In this document: piece by piece, positions 35,055 through 47,340 of the stretch
How the letters are laid out: each line of letters begins with the position of its first letter
How positions within the stretch are numbered: position 1 is the stretch's first letter
Position numbers and translations under genes: made by a program
Assembly (NCBI GenBank): GCA_014529385.2
Contig: CM043964.1
Span: forward strand, 110,172,587 to 110,236,586
DNA: 64,000 bases
Source of the DNA: Adiantum capillus-veneris
Lineage: Eukaryota > Streptophyta > Polypodiopsida > Polypodiales > Pteridaceae
Reading direction: 5' to 3'
The notes under the pieces: generated by a model
Databases searched by the model: none
Seen by the model: the letters and a program-made list of their open reading frames with translations, nothing else
Told to the model about the DNA's origin: nothing

Positions 35055-37218
35055 CTTTTGATGTTAACGTGTGATTTTTTGCAAAATTACTTAATAATTT
35101 CCTTACAAAAATCATCAACAAGGGAAATTAACTAATAACATCTCCTCAATGAGTGTAAATACTATATAGACTATCAGAAAATCATCAAAAATGATCTTTT
35201 TTTGTTATTTTTTATCATTTTTCTTGATATTGGGACTTAAAAATGAAAAAAATCCACCAAAATTTAATAAAGGTGTGTTTTTAATGGATTTTTCTAATTA
35301 TTGACTTTTCACTTTGCATTTTTAGCACATTTTGTTATCTTCTTTGAATTTTTTAATAAACAGGTCAAAAATTAATAATAAATAGCAAATGAGCTCAGAT
35401 CGAGAAATTGAGGATACGTTGATGATTAGAAGGACAAGGCAAAATTTCAATCGAATTGATAGATGGAAGAGGGAAGCTTAAATTAGGCTGCCAAGGCCTA
35501 CTTTCACAAATTCTTGCAGAATGAGCTACCTGAATCCGATTGAAATTTTTTTTGAGTATAACATAGATTTCACGGCCCAGTAGGACTAACAGGGGAATCT
35601 AGGGAAAATTAGTTTGGGAAGTCCGAGTATAGATATCCTAAGTAGTACAAAATCACCTCATTTCCACTAGTCGCCCTTGGAGAAGAGAGTGCTCTACCTT
35701 CTTCGTGCGCCCTTTTCGGAGTTTACAGTCGCCCTTTTACAACATCGTCTCACACGAGACATGAGGGTTAAGTTCTAAGCTTATCAATGATCAATTCTAT
35801 ATGGCAGATAGCAAGTCTAAGCTCAAGGAAAAAACCCTAGAAACCAAGGCATTGCACAAAGTCCTATGACTAAAAATTGACCATAGCGGCCTATTAGCTC
35901 AACCAAATTGGACGAAACTTGAACTGTAGCATGACCCTATATAATAGAATACTTCTATATCACCAGATGACCATTCGGTAGGGGTTGAGGGGGGTCCCAA
36001 TTAGAAAATTTAGGTTTTTTCCAGATGCCAGAATTGGATTCTGACTCCACAAACAGTTTATAGACTGGGTCCATACACAATGTACATGTATATTTTCATG
36101 AAAACAGTCAAAGCAAGCTCTCAAAAAGCAGAAAACAGCTCTAAGACTACAAAGCGTCAAATTTGACTTATGAAGTCAAACTGACTCCAAATCGGCAAAA
36201 ACTGGATGGGTAGCTTCAGGGCTATGTAGCGGACAAGTCCAAAGCTTCAAAAGTGACTAACCAACTCCATAGGCCATCTAGTCACAAAAATCGATGATTT
36301 CAGAGTTGACAAAGAATGAAGTGATGGTGACACGACAAAACATTACCAAATTCAATTTAGGACTTGTTTTAGATGTATTGAATATGTTTAGGTCAAAAAA
36401 ATATAAAGTTTTACAAAAAACAATGACTGTTGTAAATAATCGTGATTATTTACTTTTGTACTTTTTGGCTTGAAAATGGTACCATCACTTCACCTATCAT
36501 TTGTCCACACCTATTATATGCCACATTTCAAATATGAGCCAAAATGATCAAGAAAAACTTGAAAAATTGTCAAAAAATGCAAAGAGGTCTTTCCAATCCA
36601 ATTTTTGAGTTATGTGTCACATTTTTTATCAAATCACCCCAAATCTCATACACAGAGTCTACATCATGCCTAGGACCAAGTTGTACAAAAAAAAATTGTA
36701 CATTTTGGTGAAAAAGTTAATAATCATGATTATTTACTTTCTTGCCAAAATGGATTAAAATTGTAACTTTGAGCTTATGGGACCAAAGTACATGATGTCC
36801 CAAGTCCACTGACCAAGTTTGAGCAAATTTGAATCTCAAAAACTCAAAATCTCTTTATATCTACTGTTTCAGAGACTGAAAGCCTAAATCTGGCACCATT
36901 TCCACCTTGTGCACTCAAATGAGCCCACACTTCACTCAGAGCACCTTAATGTCATATAGTACAAGCCTGTCATGTCAAAATTGTAAAAAGTTGAAAAAAA
37001 TCACCAGCTGTAAATAATCGCGATTATTTACTTTGGTTGCAAATTTTTACTTGAATTGTATGATTTTGATCTTTACATGTTTTTATGCATCTATGCATGC
37101 TTCAAAATTGATTTGAAGAAAATTGGATTCAATTTTTCAGCAATTCAGACTCAAGGCATTTCATATCAGAATTTGCAGAATTCTCTAACTTTGACACTAT
37201 ATTCACTTAACAAGAGCA
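35055..37218 (+). other. Spacer between pol and accessory frame of F
   Basis: About 2.2 kb, AT-rich, with no coding frame. It holds palindromes of the same family as the leader at 36432-36453, 36719-36734 and 37011-37030; the last, TAAATAATCGCGATTATTTA, is perfect. The centres are 284 and 294 bp apart. Confidence 0.75.
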
Positions 37219-40200
37219 ATGAAAGTTGCCGAGAAGGCAAAGAGAAGGGTGACAAACAAGGAAAAGCTTCAAGGGTTTCCACCATACTAGTCAGATCCAA
37301 GTTCAGTAAAGACGGCCAAGGCAACATACTTGTCAAGAGAACAGCTTGAAGAAAAAAACACCACAGTTTTCACTTGCAGATTCAAGAGCGAGGAAGGACA
37401 CCAAGTGGAACTACAATTGCTCCCAAAAGAGATATATGATGTAGTTGTCAAACCAGACACAAAAGAAGCCAACAGAAGGCTGGGCCTCAGGGACTTCTAC
37501 GACCAGCAACCGTGCGACGTAGATTTCCAGAAAGCCTCTGAGTTATTGTCTACAATCAAAGAAGATGGGTCATCCCAAATCACCGATCCACAAGGGCGGA
37601 AAGTTGAAGTAGCGATCACAAAGAAATTGTGGCCGAGGCATTGAAGCTACCGACTGAAGGGATGACAATGCAGACCCGAGACAAAAAGACAACAGGCACA
37701 TTCACCAAGGAGACTGCTGCTACAACTTTTGCCCACCTCATCCAAAGGAAAGTGGAAGAACCAGCTCGTCTCTACCATTAGCACTTCCATTTTTTGGCAA
37801 AGAGACCACCATGGTACACCACCCCAAATCATGCAGTTGTGACTACCTTCACCCAAGTGTTGAAGTCGACAACTAGGCAGCCAATGGATCACGCACAGTA
37901 TGTGCTGACAACGCTAAAGGGCACCAAGATAGAAGGTAAAATCACATATCAGGGCTCTCCTGAAGTACTAACAAGAATACAATATCATGCTATTGGCATG
38001 GCCGACAATTTACCGCCAGCCCCAGATCAGAATACATGAATTGTGTCTGCACAACCTTCTCCCCGAACCACACGTTCATCAAAGAGAGCTTATAAGTCAG
38101 ATGAAGAATCGACAGAAAGCTCTCATGAAGATCATAGCAATGAGAGCCCAGACAATGAGGAGAGGAGGGCCAGAATTGAAGAGATGAAGAAGAAAGCAGT
38201 AGCTATACATCAAGAAGAACCTCAGCAAAAGAAGGTGAGGTTTGAAAGAGAAAAGCAAACCTATGAAAGAAACCGCCAAGCTGCATGTGAGGACCTGGCA
38301 AGGTGGGTTCCAAAATACATAATAGGCTCCATGACCAAGAACCCTGCCAAAAGAGAACCGGAAGATCCCAAGTATTCTCTTGATAGCATGTACGCAGAGA
38401 CAGAAGCCCTAAAGTTATGAGAAACTCAAGAAGCTAAGAGGAAAGCAAGAGAAGATGAAGCAGAGCAACAAAGACAAGCGGAGGCTACGAAACAAAGGGA
38501 GACTCGGCACTACCAGGAGGAGATGTCTCCAAAGCCCACCTCACCCACTACGGAGTAGTCAGACCATCCAATGCCAAGCCCTTGCCCTTCACCAACAGCT
38601 AAACCCAATGAGGGCGAGGAAGCCAAGGAAAAATATCTTGAACACTAGGAACAGGTAGCAGCCAGTTTTGAGCAGCCCAAAGTAGCAAAAACAGAGGCAG
38701 ACCCTTCTATGATAACCCAACCCAAAACAACAGAGTTATCCACAAAGCCTCAAGAAACAAAATCAATGGAGGCAACTACAACGCCTTGAGGAGAGGTAGA
38801 ACCCCCACCGCAACCACAAGCAGCCACCACATCACCACCCAAGGAGCCACACACTGAAACTGCAGAAACATCTAGGTAGCAAACAGAGTCTGAAGAATGG
38901 GAGACAAATGACGAAGTCATCATGCAAGTAAAAAAATATGCCAAGCAGATGCAGTAGATGACAGAAAAATGTGAGCAGCAGCACTTAGCCATAGTGCTAA
39001 GGCTAGAGAGCTGGAACTCATCATCGATTCTCTACAAGGAGAGCTAGATGACAGGATGATTATCATTTCAGATTTACAGAGACAAGTCAAAGAACTGAAA
39101 GATGAAGTAGAACAACACCAGCTAGCCAAAGAGAAAAAGCAAAAAAAAATGAAGGAGCTAGGAGAACTTCTAACAAAGGTATCAGATGCATGCAAGACTA
39201 AAGATCAATAGCTAACAGAGGTAACAAATGAACTCCTAACCACAACTATGTCAATATAGAAGATCCAAGTGCATCTCGATGTAGCAAACGCTTCTCTGCA
39301 ATACTCAGAGCAAAGATCAATGATCAAGCAGCTTTTTTGAGACAGATCAGAGAAAATCCTATTGTCACTTCAATAAAAGGTACAGATGAACTTTATAAGA
39401 CTTTGGAAAAGAAAAACAAGGAACTCAAGCTAGAGCTGAAGCTAGGGCAATCACAAAGAAGAGACCTTACACTAATGGGGGTACAACGAGAAGAACAACT
39501 ACTTAAAGAGACATCTGAACTAAAGAGAGTCAATCTACTAGAGGGACAACTGGAGACACAGGAAGAAGTAGGCCCCTCGGAGCAATCAACTGTTGACATT
39601 CCATCAGTCTCTTTTGCTGAGATGGAAACACAACCGACAGAAGAGCTAGGAGGAGAAGAAGATTTCCAGGTACCACTGACAAATGCTGAGCAAGTGCCCA
39701 TGGTCCAACTTTCTAAATCTCAGGAAGATGCACTCAAAGAGAAGGTTGCCCAGGAGACAGATGCCGGATGGAAAGTAGCGATGGATTGGGAGTTGAGAGT
39801 TCTCCACTCAGTCAATGTCACTCAACTCACTCCCAACCAAATCAATGCACAATGGCATCAACAATCATTTCCATATCCTTTGATCAAAGTAGAGCTACTT
39901 TAGGTAAAAGAAATATTATACAAAGATATGCAGGCAGAAGGCACAGAAGATGTCCACCCCAAGTGGAGAAAGAGCTGGTTGAACAAGAATCCGAGGTACT
40001 ACAAGAATCCGAGGTACTACAGAAATCCGAGGTAGCACCTGCCGCACTACAGAAATTCCCATCATTTTGTCATGTACCAAGGGTAAGGACATGACAAGCA
40101 TTTGAAGCACTGAAAAAGAAGAGACCTGCATGGCTGAATTATCCACGATTGCCAGCCCTAGAGCAAGGACATGCAACTGAGGAATACATGGTAAGATTTG

Positions 40201-40640
40201 TAGAATGCTGCTCACATGTATTCAAGCTTTTCATGAGCCACAGCAAGTAGGGGCACCATGGATGTCATTCCTCGAAGGCAATAAGGATCTCTGCTACGAC
40301 TTAAGTGGCTAGCCTTCCAAAGAAGTCCTTTACGGCTTCTACACCCGATGCATGTTTTTGCCCTCAAGCAATATGTTTGCGTTTGAGGAAGCATTTTATA
40401 TAGGTTTCTTCACTTGGCGAATGAAGATATTTGGGCCAGTGATTAGTAACCTTACATCCAGATTTGATGACTATTCAGCCATTGAGCTTAAAACAGAGTC
40501 ACCATGCAGTTCTTGCAAGTTACTGACAAGAGAGAAGAATCAAATATGAGAAAGCTTTGGATGCATTTAAAGACTGCCTTGCCAACCGTCAAACCGAAGA
40601 CTACTTCTGCCCATGAAGTTGTGTCAAGGAATGACACAGT
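37219..40640 (+). pseudogene. Accessory reading frame of element F, unknown function
   Basis: From Met 37219 (MKVAEKAKRRVTNKEK) the frame meets a TAG after FPPY (37288). It then runs on with an N-terminal domain (SREQLEEKNTTVFTCRFKSE ... VEVAITKKL, to about 38040), a highly charged part rich in Glu, Lys and Gln (38040-39560) that looks like coiled coil, and a C-terminal domain (WELRVLHSVNVTQLTPNQI, near 39785-39900, and beyond). The copy in C (43370-46310) is similar over its start and end. No signal peptide or membrane segment is visible, so an env gene is unlikely. Many stops (38038, 38418, 39901 and others). Confidence 0.68.
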
Positions 40641-40641
40641 C

Positions 40642-40655
40642 AAGGAGGGGGGGAA
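40642..40655 (+). other. 3' polypurine tract of element F
   Basis: AAGGAGGGGGGGAA directly precedes the 3' LTR and shows that 40656 is the LTR start. Confidence 0.88.
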
Positions 40656-41567
40656 TATTAGCAGCAAGCTAACTCGGATATCATTTTTCGGAGATTTCAT
40701 TGTAAAAACACTTATTATTTTGATGAATCGGGAATATTGTAACTCCTACGTTCTAGATAAACATTGTAATTGATGAGCCGGGGTTACAAGCTTCCAGATT
40801 TTATCAACCTGTCTTTAGTTAGAGCTCCCAAATGATTAGTTTTGACCACCAAAAACCTTGGCTAAGGTATAAAAGCCAATTTTTGTAAGTTTTTGATAAG
40901 TTTTTTGGATAAGAAATACCAAGCATGAGCTAACGGCGCTCACTTCTCTCCTTTTCGCGCTTCTTACCCCCTCCCCGGTTGTCACATTGCAATCGTGTCT
41001 GTTGCATTGCAACCGCAGGTAAGAACTCTACGCATTGACGTAAGCACTTCATGATATTCCGTAGCTTTTGACGTCGCCAAACCCACGGTCTAATTACATC
41101 ATAAGTAGGAATTTAATCTTTAAAATCATAAACTAAGTATAGGCAGGGTACTGGGGCACCATTGCTAAGCACTTAGATGCATTCTGGGTCGAAAACGAAT
41201 AGGTCAAAAACTCACTGTGCTGTTAATAATCGCAATTTTTTCACTTGATCTAAAGTGAGATTTGAGACCAGAAGCATGTGTGCTTAGGTCTTATAAACAT
41301 ATCGTAGAAGTTTCGTAACATTTGGATGTCGTTTGATGCTGTAACGGATGTGATTTGTTTGCCGATGAGCGATTGGCTTTTGGTAATTTCTGTTTGAGTG
41401 TAGCTTGAGTTAGATGTGAGTTGTTTGTTGTTTTCCAAGAGATTGACAACCTCTTGTAGCCTCTATGCACTAGTTGAGTCACCTTCGTCCCATGGATTGA
41501 CGATTATATTCATGGGTCTCTCTATGTCTACAATAAGATAAGAGTGAGGTTAGACACCCGTCTCACC
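40656..41567 (+). repeat. 3' LTR of element F (912 bp)
   Basis: Matches 23001-23905. It begins TATTAGCAGC (TG changed to TA). A TATAAAAG box lies near 40869. It ends CACC before TATGG. Confidence 0.8.
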
Positions 41568-41572
41568 TATGG

Positions 41573-43369
41573 AAAGGTTTGGCACCGGACGGATTTTGGG
41601 ACAACTTTTGAAGGATCAAAATTGGAAATTAAAGGCCATTGGTCGATCAAATACCTAAATGAGGAACGGTTTGAACTGCAGGTGATATGAATAGGATGAT
41701 ATGAGCAATGGAGGTAAGTATGAATGGGGCATTCCAAGTAGGCAGGGAACATATAATCAAAATGGGACAAGTAAAGCTCATTTGCATTCACTGAGGGAGA
41801 GAGAGATCCAGAGAGGCTTAGAGAGTTCTACCGTGTTTTTGCCTGCTACGACCACTACAATAGCCCTTACTACATCCGATCTGATAGATATGATCATTAA
41901 CCCTATAAGAACATTTTGTATATGCTCCACACTGCACCAGGAACACCAAAACAATAGATCATATCAAAATCGACAAAAATTCTGCAAATTGTCAGAACCA
42001 ATGGGGAAGTCCAAAACTTGTCCAAACCCAAAACCCTCTCATCAGTAGATTCCTGGCACCTACGCAAAAGGAGTTGGAACATGGATCGTGATCCATGTTC
42101 CCAAAACCCTAAATCCCATAAAATTTGGGCAAAAAGTTTCCCATAAGCCCACAAAAAAACTCTACTACTTGTATTTGCAAAACATGTTCCAACGATGCAG
42201 GTACTTTGATGAAAAATATAGGACATAAGTAGGCCATTGGATGAAGGAGGCAAAAGGATGATTGGCCATGTAAGTTAGAAACAAAATGGATCATAAAACC
42301 ATTAAAACCAAGTGGGATGGTACTTTCAGTCTGCAAATGGTCATTTTTTATCCAACCAATGCTATAATGTTCCAACTTCCAAAAAACACTATGACAAGGG
42401 GCTTGGGAAGGGAACATGAATCTAACCCACTAACTAGAGTAGCATTTGGAACTTCTAGTGGCTTCATCCAGAAGAAATACAAGACAAAAGGGAATCAAAT
42501 AGTTTGTGTAACTCAAGGATCGAGAGAAGCAACACGCAAGGTCTAAATAGTGGTAAAACAAAGCAAAGGGATACCTATAAGGTCATGAAAATTGCATGCC
42601 TGAAATTCTCACTTTAGATGAATCCTAAAAATGATGAACTTGGCAGGAAGTTGGGTAACAAAGTGGTTCTTAGGCACAAATCATTAGGAGTCAATGAACC
42701 ATCAAATACAATTAAGGGCAATGCTCAAAAATGGATCCAGAAAACAAATATGGTCAAGACGGGACAAACATGACCATAAACTGAAAATTTGAGTAAACTC
42801 AAGAAAAAAAACTACAAAGTTGGAAAAATTTCACCAATGTGCTAGGATGACCTATAAACATGTGTGCAAAAGGGTGCTCCAAAAACCTGCCAAACATGGA
42901 TTGCAATCCATGTACCTTTTTCACCATCTGATCTTGAACATCATACCAAGTCTAGCCATGAAGTATCAAGTCCTTTGGATCCCAAATCCCAAACAAAAGG
43001 CCCAAATTCTCTATCTGAGAAAAATTGCAAAGATTTGTCCTAAATTCTTAACCAGTGATCCAAACCTCAAAATTTTTGGACCAAGGCATCACCTTGATGA
43101 GCCCTACCAGATGGTACCACCAGATCTTCAAAATATTATCCAACATGGATCATGATCCATGTACCTCAGAACCAGATTTCATATGTGATCTCATGCCTTT
43201 GTGACTATAGTAGTCCAAGATGCACTGGTGAAAATTGATCAAGTTTGGAGTAGTTTTGACAAAGATATGCTGATTTTTCATTTTATGGTCAAAGTTTGTG
43301 TTCTTTTGTTTCTCAACAGCTTTTTCGATCATTGCCTAACTCTAAAATTAAATTGAAACTGGTCTCAAG
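41573..43369 (+). other. Spacer of element C with its own palindromes
   Basis: No supported coding frame. Palindromes built on ACATGGATC lie at 42076-42101 (26 bp, two central bases off), 42894-42913 (ACATGGATTGCAATCCATGT, perfect) and 43143-43162 (ACATGGATCATGATCCATGT, perfect). Confidence 0.72.
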
Positions 43370-46310
43370 ATGCCCCGCAGGAAAGCACAAAACAAGTGGG
43401 AGGTGGCACCTTACTAGATCAATGATATCTCATCAAACAAGAAAACTCACATCACGAAACAGGAACTAGAAGAAATAGTTTTTGCAAACACTCTCATCGG
43501 GAAATTCCAAGCGGCAGATGGAGTGATAATAAAGGCCACCTTATTTCCAAAGGAACTGTGGACAATACACCAAAAATCCAAAGTGCTAGAAGGGGCCAGA
43601 TGTCTACAATTGGATAGCTTCTTGAGATTATCACCATGAGGAGCCCATGAACTAATCAACTCCATTCAGTACAATGAGGAAGCAACTCTAACAGACAAAG
43701 ATGCGGCTATTGTCAAAGTAAAAATCCCCGCCAAGATCATCAATGAAGCTCTTCACTTACAGTACAGAACCCACAATCTATTGTGCAAAACCAAAGCCAT
43801 AGATAATGACAAGGCATTTCTAAAGCAGAGGAGACACAAATTGACATATCAAGACCTGATCTACTCCAAGACAGAGTTGCCTCTACGGTTAATATCGCAA
43901 CACTTCAAAGTGCAAAAGCCATCATGCTACATGGAACCAATCTTACATATGGCACTGGTCATGGAAATGGGGCTAGCAGAAAGAAGGGTGGTCAGCTATG
44001 ACTTTTAAAATTATATCCTTGACAATTTGGTGGAAGCAAACATCAAAGGGAGTCATAAAAGCAAATCATATATGAATGATGGACCAATGCTGACCAAAAT
44101 TGCCTACCAAGCCTTAGGCATGATTGATGAATTACCACCTACTGCAGAAGCACAGTTGGATCTAATTTTAAATCCAAAAGAGCAGTGAAGACGATGGCAG
44201 GACCATCTACAAAACCACTACCAAAGGCAAAGCAAACAAGGCAAAGCTCAAAAAAACTTGACTGTGACAAACGAGGAAACCGAATTAGATATGATACACA
44301 GCGATGAAGCTAAATCAAAGGATAGAGAATCTCCCTCAGAGTATCAGTCTTCAGAGGAAGGAAAAGAAAACGAGTTTACAGTTGAACAAACAATACTAAA
44401 GATAAGATCAACCAGGCCAACAGAAGCAATTCCCATTACACAAGCACGAAGAACTGTGGAAGAAGCTCAAGCACAAAGGGAAAGACTCCACCAACAAAGG
44501 AATGAGGAAAAAAGAAGCTTTGGAATGAAAGCAGATAATGAAAGAGAGGACGAGGAGGACATGCCTCTAAAGCACTAGAAAGAATCAAACAGTAAATAAG
44601 AAGAGAGGCAGCAAAAAATTTGAATATTGTCAGCGATATGCGGCAACAAATTTAGAAGAACAAGCTTAATTGCAAGATGGAACAAAGAGAAAGAGAAGAA
44701 CCAATATGCCCACGTGTTGATAATCTTGAATCATCTGACGAGTCTACCAAGGCAAAGGAGACGGACAACACTAACAAAGCAAAAAATCAAGAGAAGGAAG
44801 GTAATTTAGACACAATTGAAAATCATATAGAAAAAATGCCATCACCAATCAAGGAAAAAGTACCTTCCCCTGTTCAAGACTCTTAGCTGATCTAGAGGTT
44901 GAAAAGGAGCAAAAGGAGTACACCAAGGACATACCTGAACAAAAAACGGACAAATTGCTGCCAACAAAACAAATAGCTCAAGAAGAAGAGGCCGCAATTC
45001 CAAAGATCACCACAATCCTAGCAGATTATGAAGCACAACATGAACAAGCAAAGATAATAGAAGAAACAACGATAATAGAGGCTAGTACTTCTGACAAGGG
45101 TCAAGGGAAGCCAAGGTCGCCTCATTCGTAGGGTGTGGTAAATGAACGAGCACAAATGATCAGGTCCTTTGACATTGATGCACATTTGGAACAAACCAAG
45201 CTCCAATTAACTTGCACAAATTGGAGTTGGAAGACACCAAGAAAGAGGCAACAAAAGCAGCCAAAGACAATCTGGAACTGCAAAACAAGATCAAGGAGTT
45301 ACAAACAGTTCAATTACAACCCCAGTAAGAACTACAGAGAGAAGAAGAGAATGCTCCTTATTACTACAAGGAAGTTCAAGCATTCAATGAAATAAATACA
45401 ACTTTGTAGATAGAGAAGCAGCAACTAGAGGAAGAGTTGGCCAAAGAGAAGCATCAGAATGAAAAACTTGGAGAGTCATATGCAGTGGTGAGCAAGACTC
45501 TTACACATCTCTTAGCCTTGCAAGAGATGCCAACCTCAACAAGTACGTCAGCTAAGCCAACTTCGCTGACACAAGATATATAGGATCTAAAGACTGCTCT
45601 AGCTCTAATAGCAGGGCATCGAGCTATAAAAAAAGCTAAAGATGAGGAGATTGAGCAGCTATAAAAACAACTTGCCAAAGCAAAGGAGGACATGGTTTCT
45701 CAAGGCATGATGCATTGAGTGACATTTCAACAAAAATATCAGACCATAAACATGATGTAAGCCCAGTCAGTCCATGTAGAAGTCTCTCAAACAATAGGAC
45801 AGGGATAGTCGACGCCAGAAACTCAGCATGCAGATATGCCCGATACGAGCACAAAAGCAGCAATCCGAGTTTGAAGATCCGACAAATACACCAACCTCCA
45901 AAACTGCCAAACATAAAATTCAGCGGTGGATATTGAAAGTAAGTGATCCTTCACACAAGGAATATCTGCAATATGAACTCAAGGTGTTGGAGTCAGCTGC
46001 CCTTCTCATGATTACACCTAATGAAGTGGTGAATAATTTGAGGTATGAAATGATTGCGCTTCCATTGATGAGGCAGGAGGCTCTCTTATGGAAAAGAAAA
46101 ATGTTGTCTACCGTCAAGCCCAACCACAAAGGTGATTATAGCGATGTTCCTGTAACTATTGTACAGGTACAAACAATCATTGATAATCAACCCACCTGGC
46201 AAAAGAAATGGTTTGAGCAGCATCCAATAGATGAACCATATTATAGGAATGCTTCACAGTATCTCCAGATCGACCCGACCTATCATCCCATCAATAGAAG
46301 GAAATTCTAG
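43370..46310 (+). pseudogene. Accessory reading frame of element C, unknown function
   Basis: Met 43370 (MPRRKAQNKWEVAPY) is followed by TAG at 43415. The frame goes on with KQELEEIVFANTLIGKF, then DAAIVKVKIPAKIINEALHL (near 43700), then a domain to about 44010. A long Glu-, Lys- and Gln-rich middle follows (44250-45720), with heptad-like stretches such as EELAKEKHQNEKLGESYAVV. The C-terminal domain is YLQYELKVLESAALLMITPN (45960 onward), ending at 46310. It aligns with 37219-40640 of F at both ends. Roughly 980 codons in all, broken by many stops and shifts. No family recognised. Confidence 0.68.
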
Positions 46311-46440
46311 GATAGTTTCGAGACCCGCAGTTCTCAACTACCCCGTAGTAACAAAGCCAGCCACCAATAACCTCTTTCCCTCAGAGAAATATATGATTCA
46401 CACACTCAAAGAAGTCATCAACGTAATAAAGGAGGTTCCA
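46311..46440 (+). other. Tail of element C up to the short LTR
   Basis: Non-coding remainder ending in AAAGGAGGTTCCA, which could be the 3' purine tract of C. Confidence 0.35.
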
Positions 46441-46584
46441 TGTTAGACAAAGGGAGCTAGAACTTAGGAGTCCACCACCCAACCACCCACTATATAGCAT
46501 ACCCCCTGGCCCTTTGCCGTAGTTGGATTCATCCGGAAATAATCTTGTTATCTTGTCTAGTCCGGCCTTGCCAGTGTCCTAACA
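46441..46584 (-). repeat. Short LTR of element G (144 bp)
   Basis: On the plus strand TGTTAGAC ... GTCCTAACA, with 6-bp inverted ends TGTTAG/CTAACA. The minus-strand purine tract sits directly at 46585. A TATATAG motif lies near 46490. It is very short for a chromovirus LTR, so it may be internally deleted. Confidence 0.68.
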
Positions 46585-46594
46585 TTACCACCCC

Positions 46595-47335
46595 TTAAGA
46601 AGAGTTTTCATCCTCGAAATCAAAAATGGGGAACTTCTTATTAAGAACACTAATGTTTTCCCAAGTGGCACCTTCCTCCGATCGGTCTTTCCACTTGATT
46701 AAGGCTTGTTGACGTACATGATGACGTGTACGCAACTCATGATAATCAAGAACACATTTAGGTTCATGCGGTAAGGTAGGAGGTTCAATGAAATCTACCA
46801 AAATCTGTTGGTCAATGACATTGTCATCCCCATGTAACCGCTTACGTAAATGGCTTACATGAAACACCGGATGAATACAAGAATGTGAAGGTAGCAATAA
46901 TTTGTAGGCACGATCACCTACTCGCTTGAGTATTTTGAAAGGCCCACAATATCGGGGAGATAATTTAGGTGTTGGCCCAGTTTTCAGACTTTCTAAATGT
47001 TCTGGCACACGTAAAAATACTTCCTCCCCTTCTTCGAAGGTAACTTGCCGATGTTTCTCATCAGCGTACTTCTCATACCGATCTAGTGCTTGTCGGACAT
47101 TCTGACGAGCAAGTTTCAGCATATCCATGTGGTCTTGGAGAAAATCCTTAACCTGTTGGAGTTTTTAGATTGCCAACCCCACCGTAACTGGTGACCTAGG
47201 TTGAAACCCATACATGAGCATGAAAGGACTAAAGCCTGTTGTGACATGCTTAGCACTGTTGTAGGAAAACTCGAGAATAGGTAAGTATTCTTCCCAGTCT
47301 GACTGTTTTCTGCTGACATGTGCTCTTAGCGAGTC
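46595..47335 (-). pseudogene. Integrase C-terminus and chromodomain (element G)
   Basis: Minus strand. [21 protein letters not shown] starts near 47325, in a frame with a stop near 47166. From 47128 an open frame gives FEEGEEVFLRVPEHL, the GPFKILKRVGDRAYKLLLP block, FHVSHLRKRL, and a chromodomain (VLDYHELRTR ... ALIKWKDRSEEGATWENISV). It ends FDFEDENSS at 46595. Chromodomains of this type are thought to direct integration to heterochromatin (family knowledge). Confidence 0.9.
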
Positions 47336-47340
47336 ATGAC

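Larger units (their letters stand above)
23001..41567 (+). mobile_element. Element F: giant (18.6 kb) Ty3/gypsy element with two protease domains and an accessory frame
   Basis: Order: LTR, palindrome-bearing leader, gag, protease 1, reverse transcriptase, RNase H, integrase, protease 2, W-x-P-K tail, purine tract, palindrome-bearing spacer, accessory frame, purine tract, LTR. The RT motif FLDGFLGYNQ and the integrase place it in the Athila/Tat-like, non-chromodomain branch. TATGG occurs immediately before (22996-23000) and after (41568-41572). All frames carry stops or shifts. No obvious primer site follows the 905-bp LTR, so the LTR end is not fully settled. Confidence 0.85.
7454..46440 (+). 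mobile_element. Element C: old giant Ty3/gypsy element, three pieces (7454-8831, 21886-23000, 41573-46440)
   Basis: The pieces fall in coding order. Integrase and the first half of the second protease end at 8831. The second half and the W-x-P-K tail resume at 21886. After the F insertion come a spacer and the accessory reading frame. Comparison with F shows the same order. The sequence upstream of the integrase core is missing, probably deleted together with the LTR stub at 7340-7453. A purine-rich stretch at 46430-46440 may be its 3' primer tract. Confidence 0.72.
46441..47340 (-). mobile_element. Element G: 3' end of a Ty3/gypsy chromovirus, minus strand
   Basis: On the minus strand: integrase C-terminus, chromodomain, stop, purine tract AAGGGGTGGTAA, then a 144-bp LTR. 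The upstream part is missing; the break at about 47340 joins element H directly. Confidence 0.85.

Noticed and set aside
37219-40640. Accessory frame as an envelope gene
   Set aside because: No signal peptide, transmembrane segment or Cys pattern seen; charged coiled-coil composition instead.
41701-42546. Frames of 86-116 codons in the spacer of C
   Set aside because: Both strands open, no counterpart in the F spacer, no motif.
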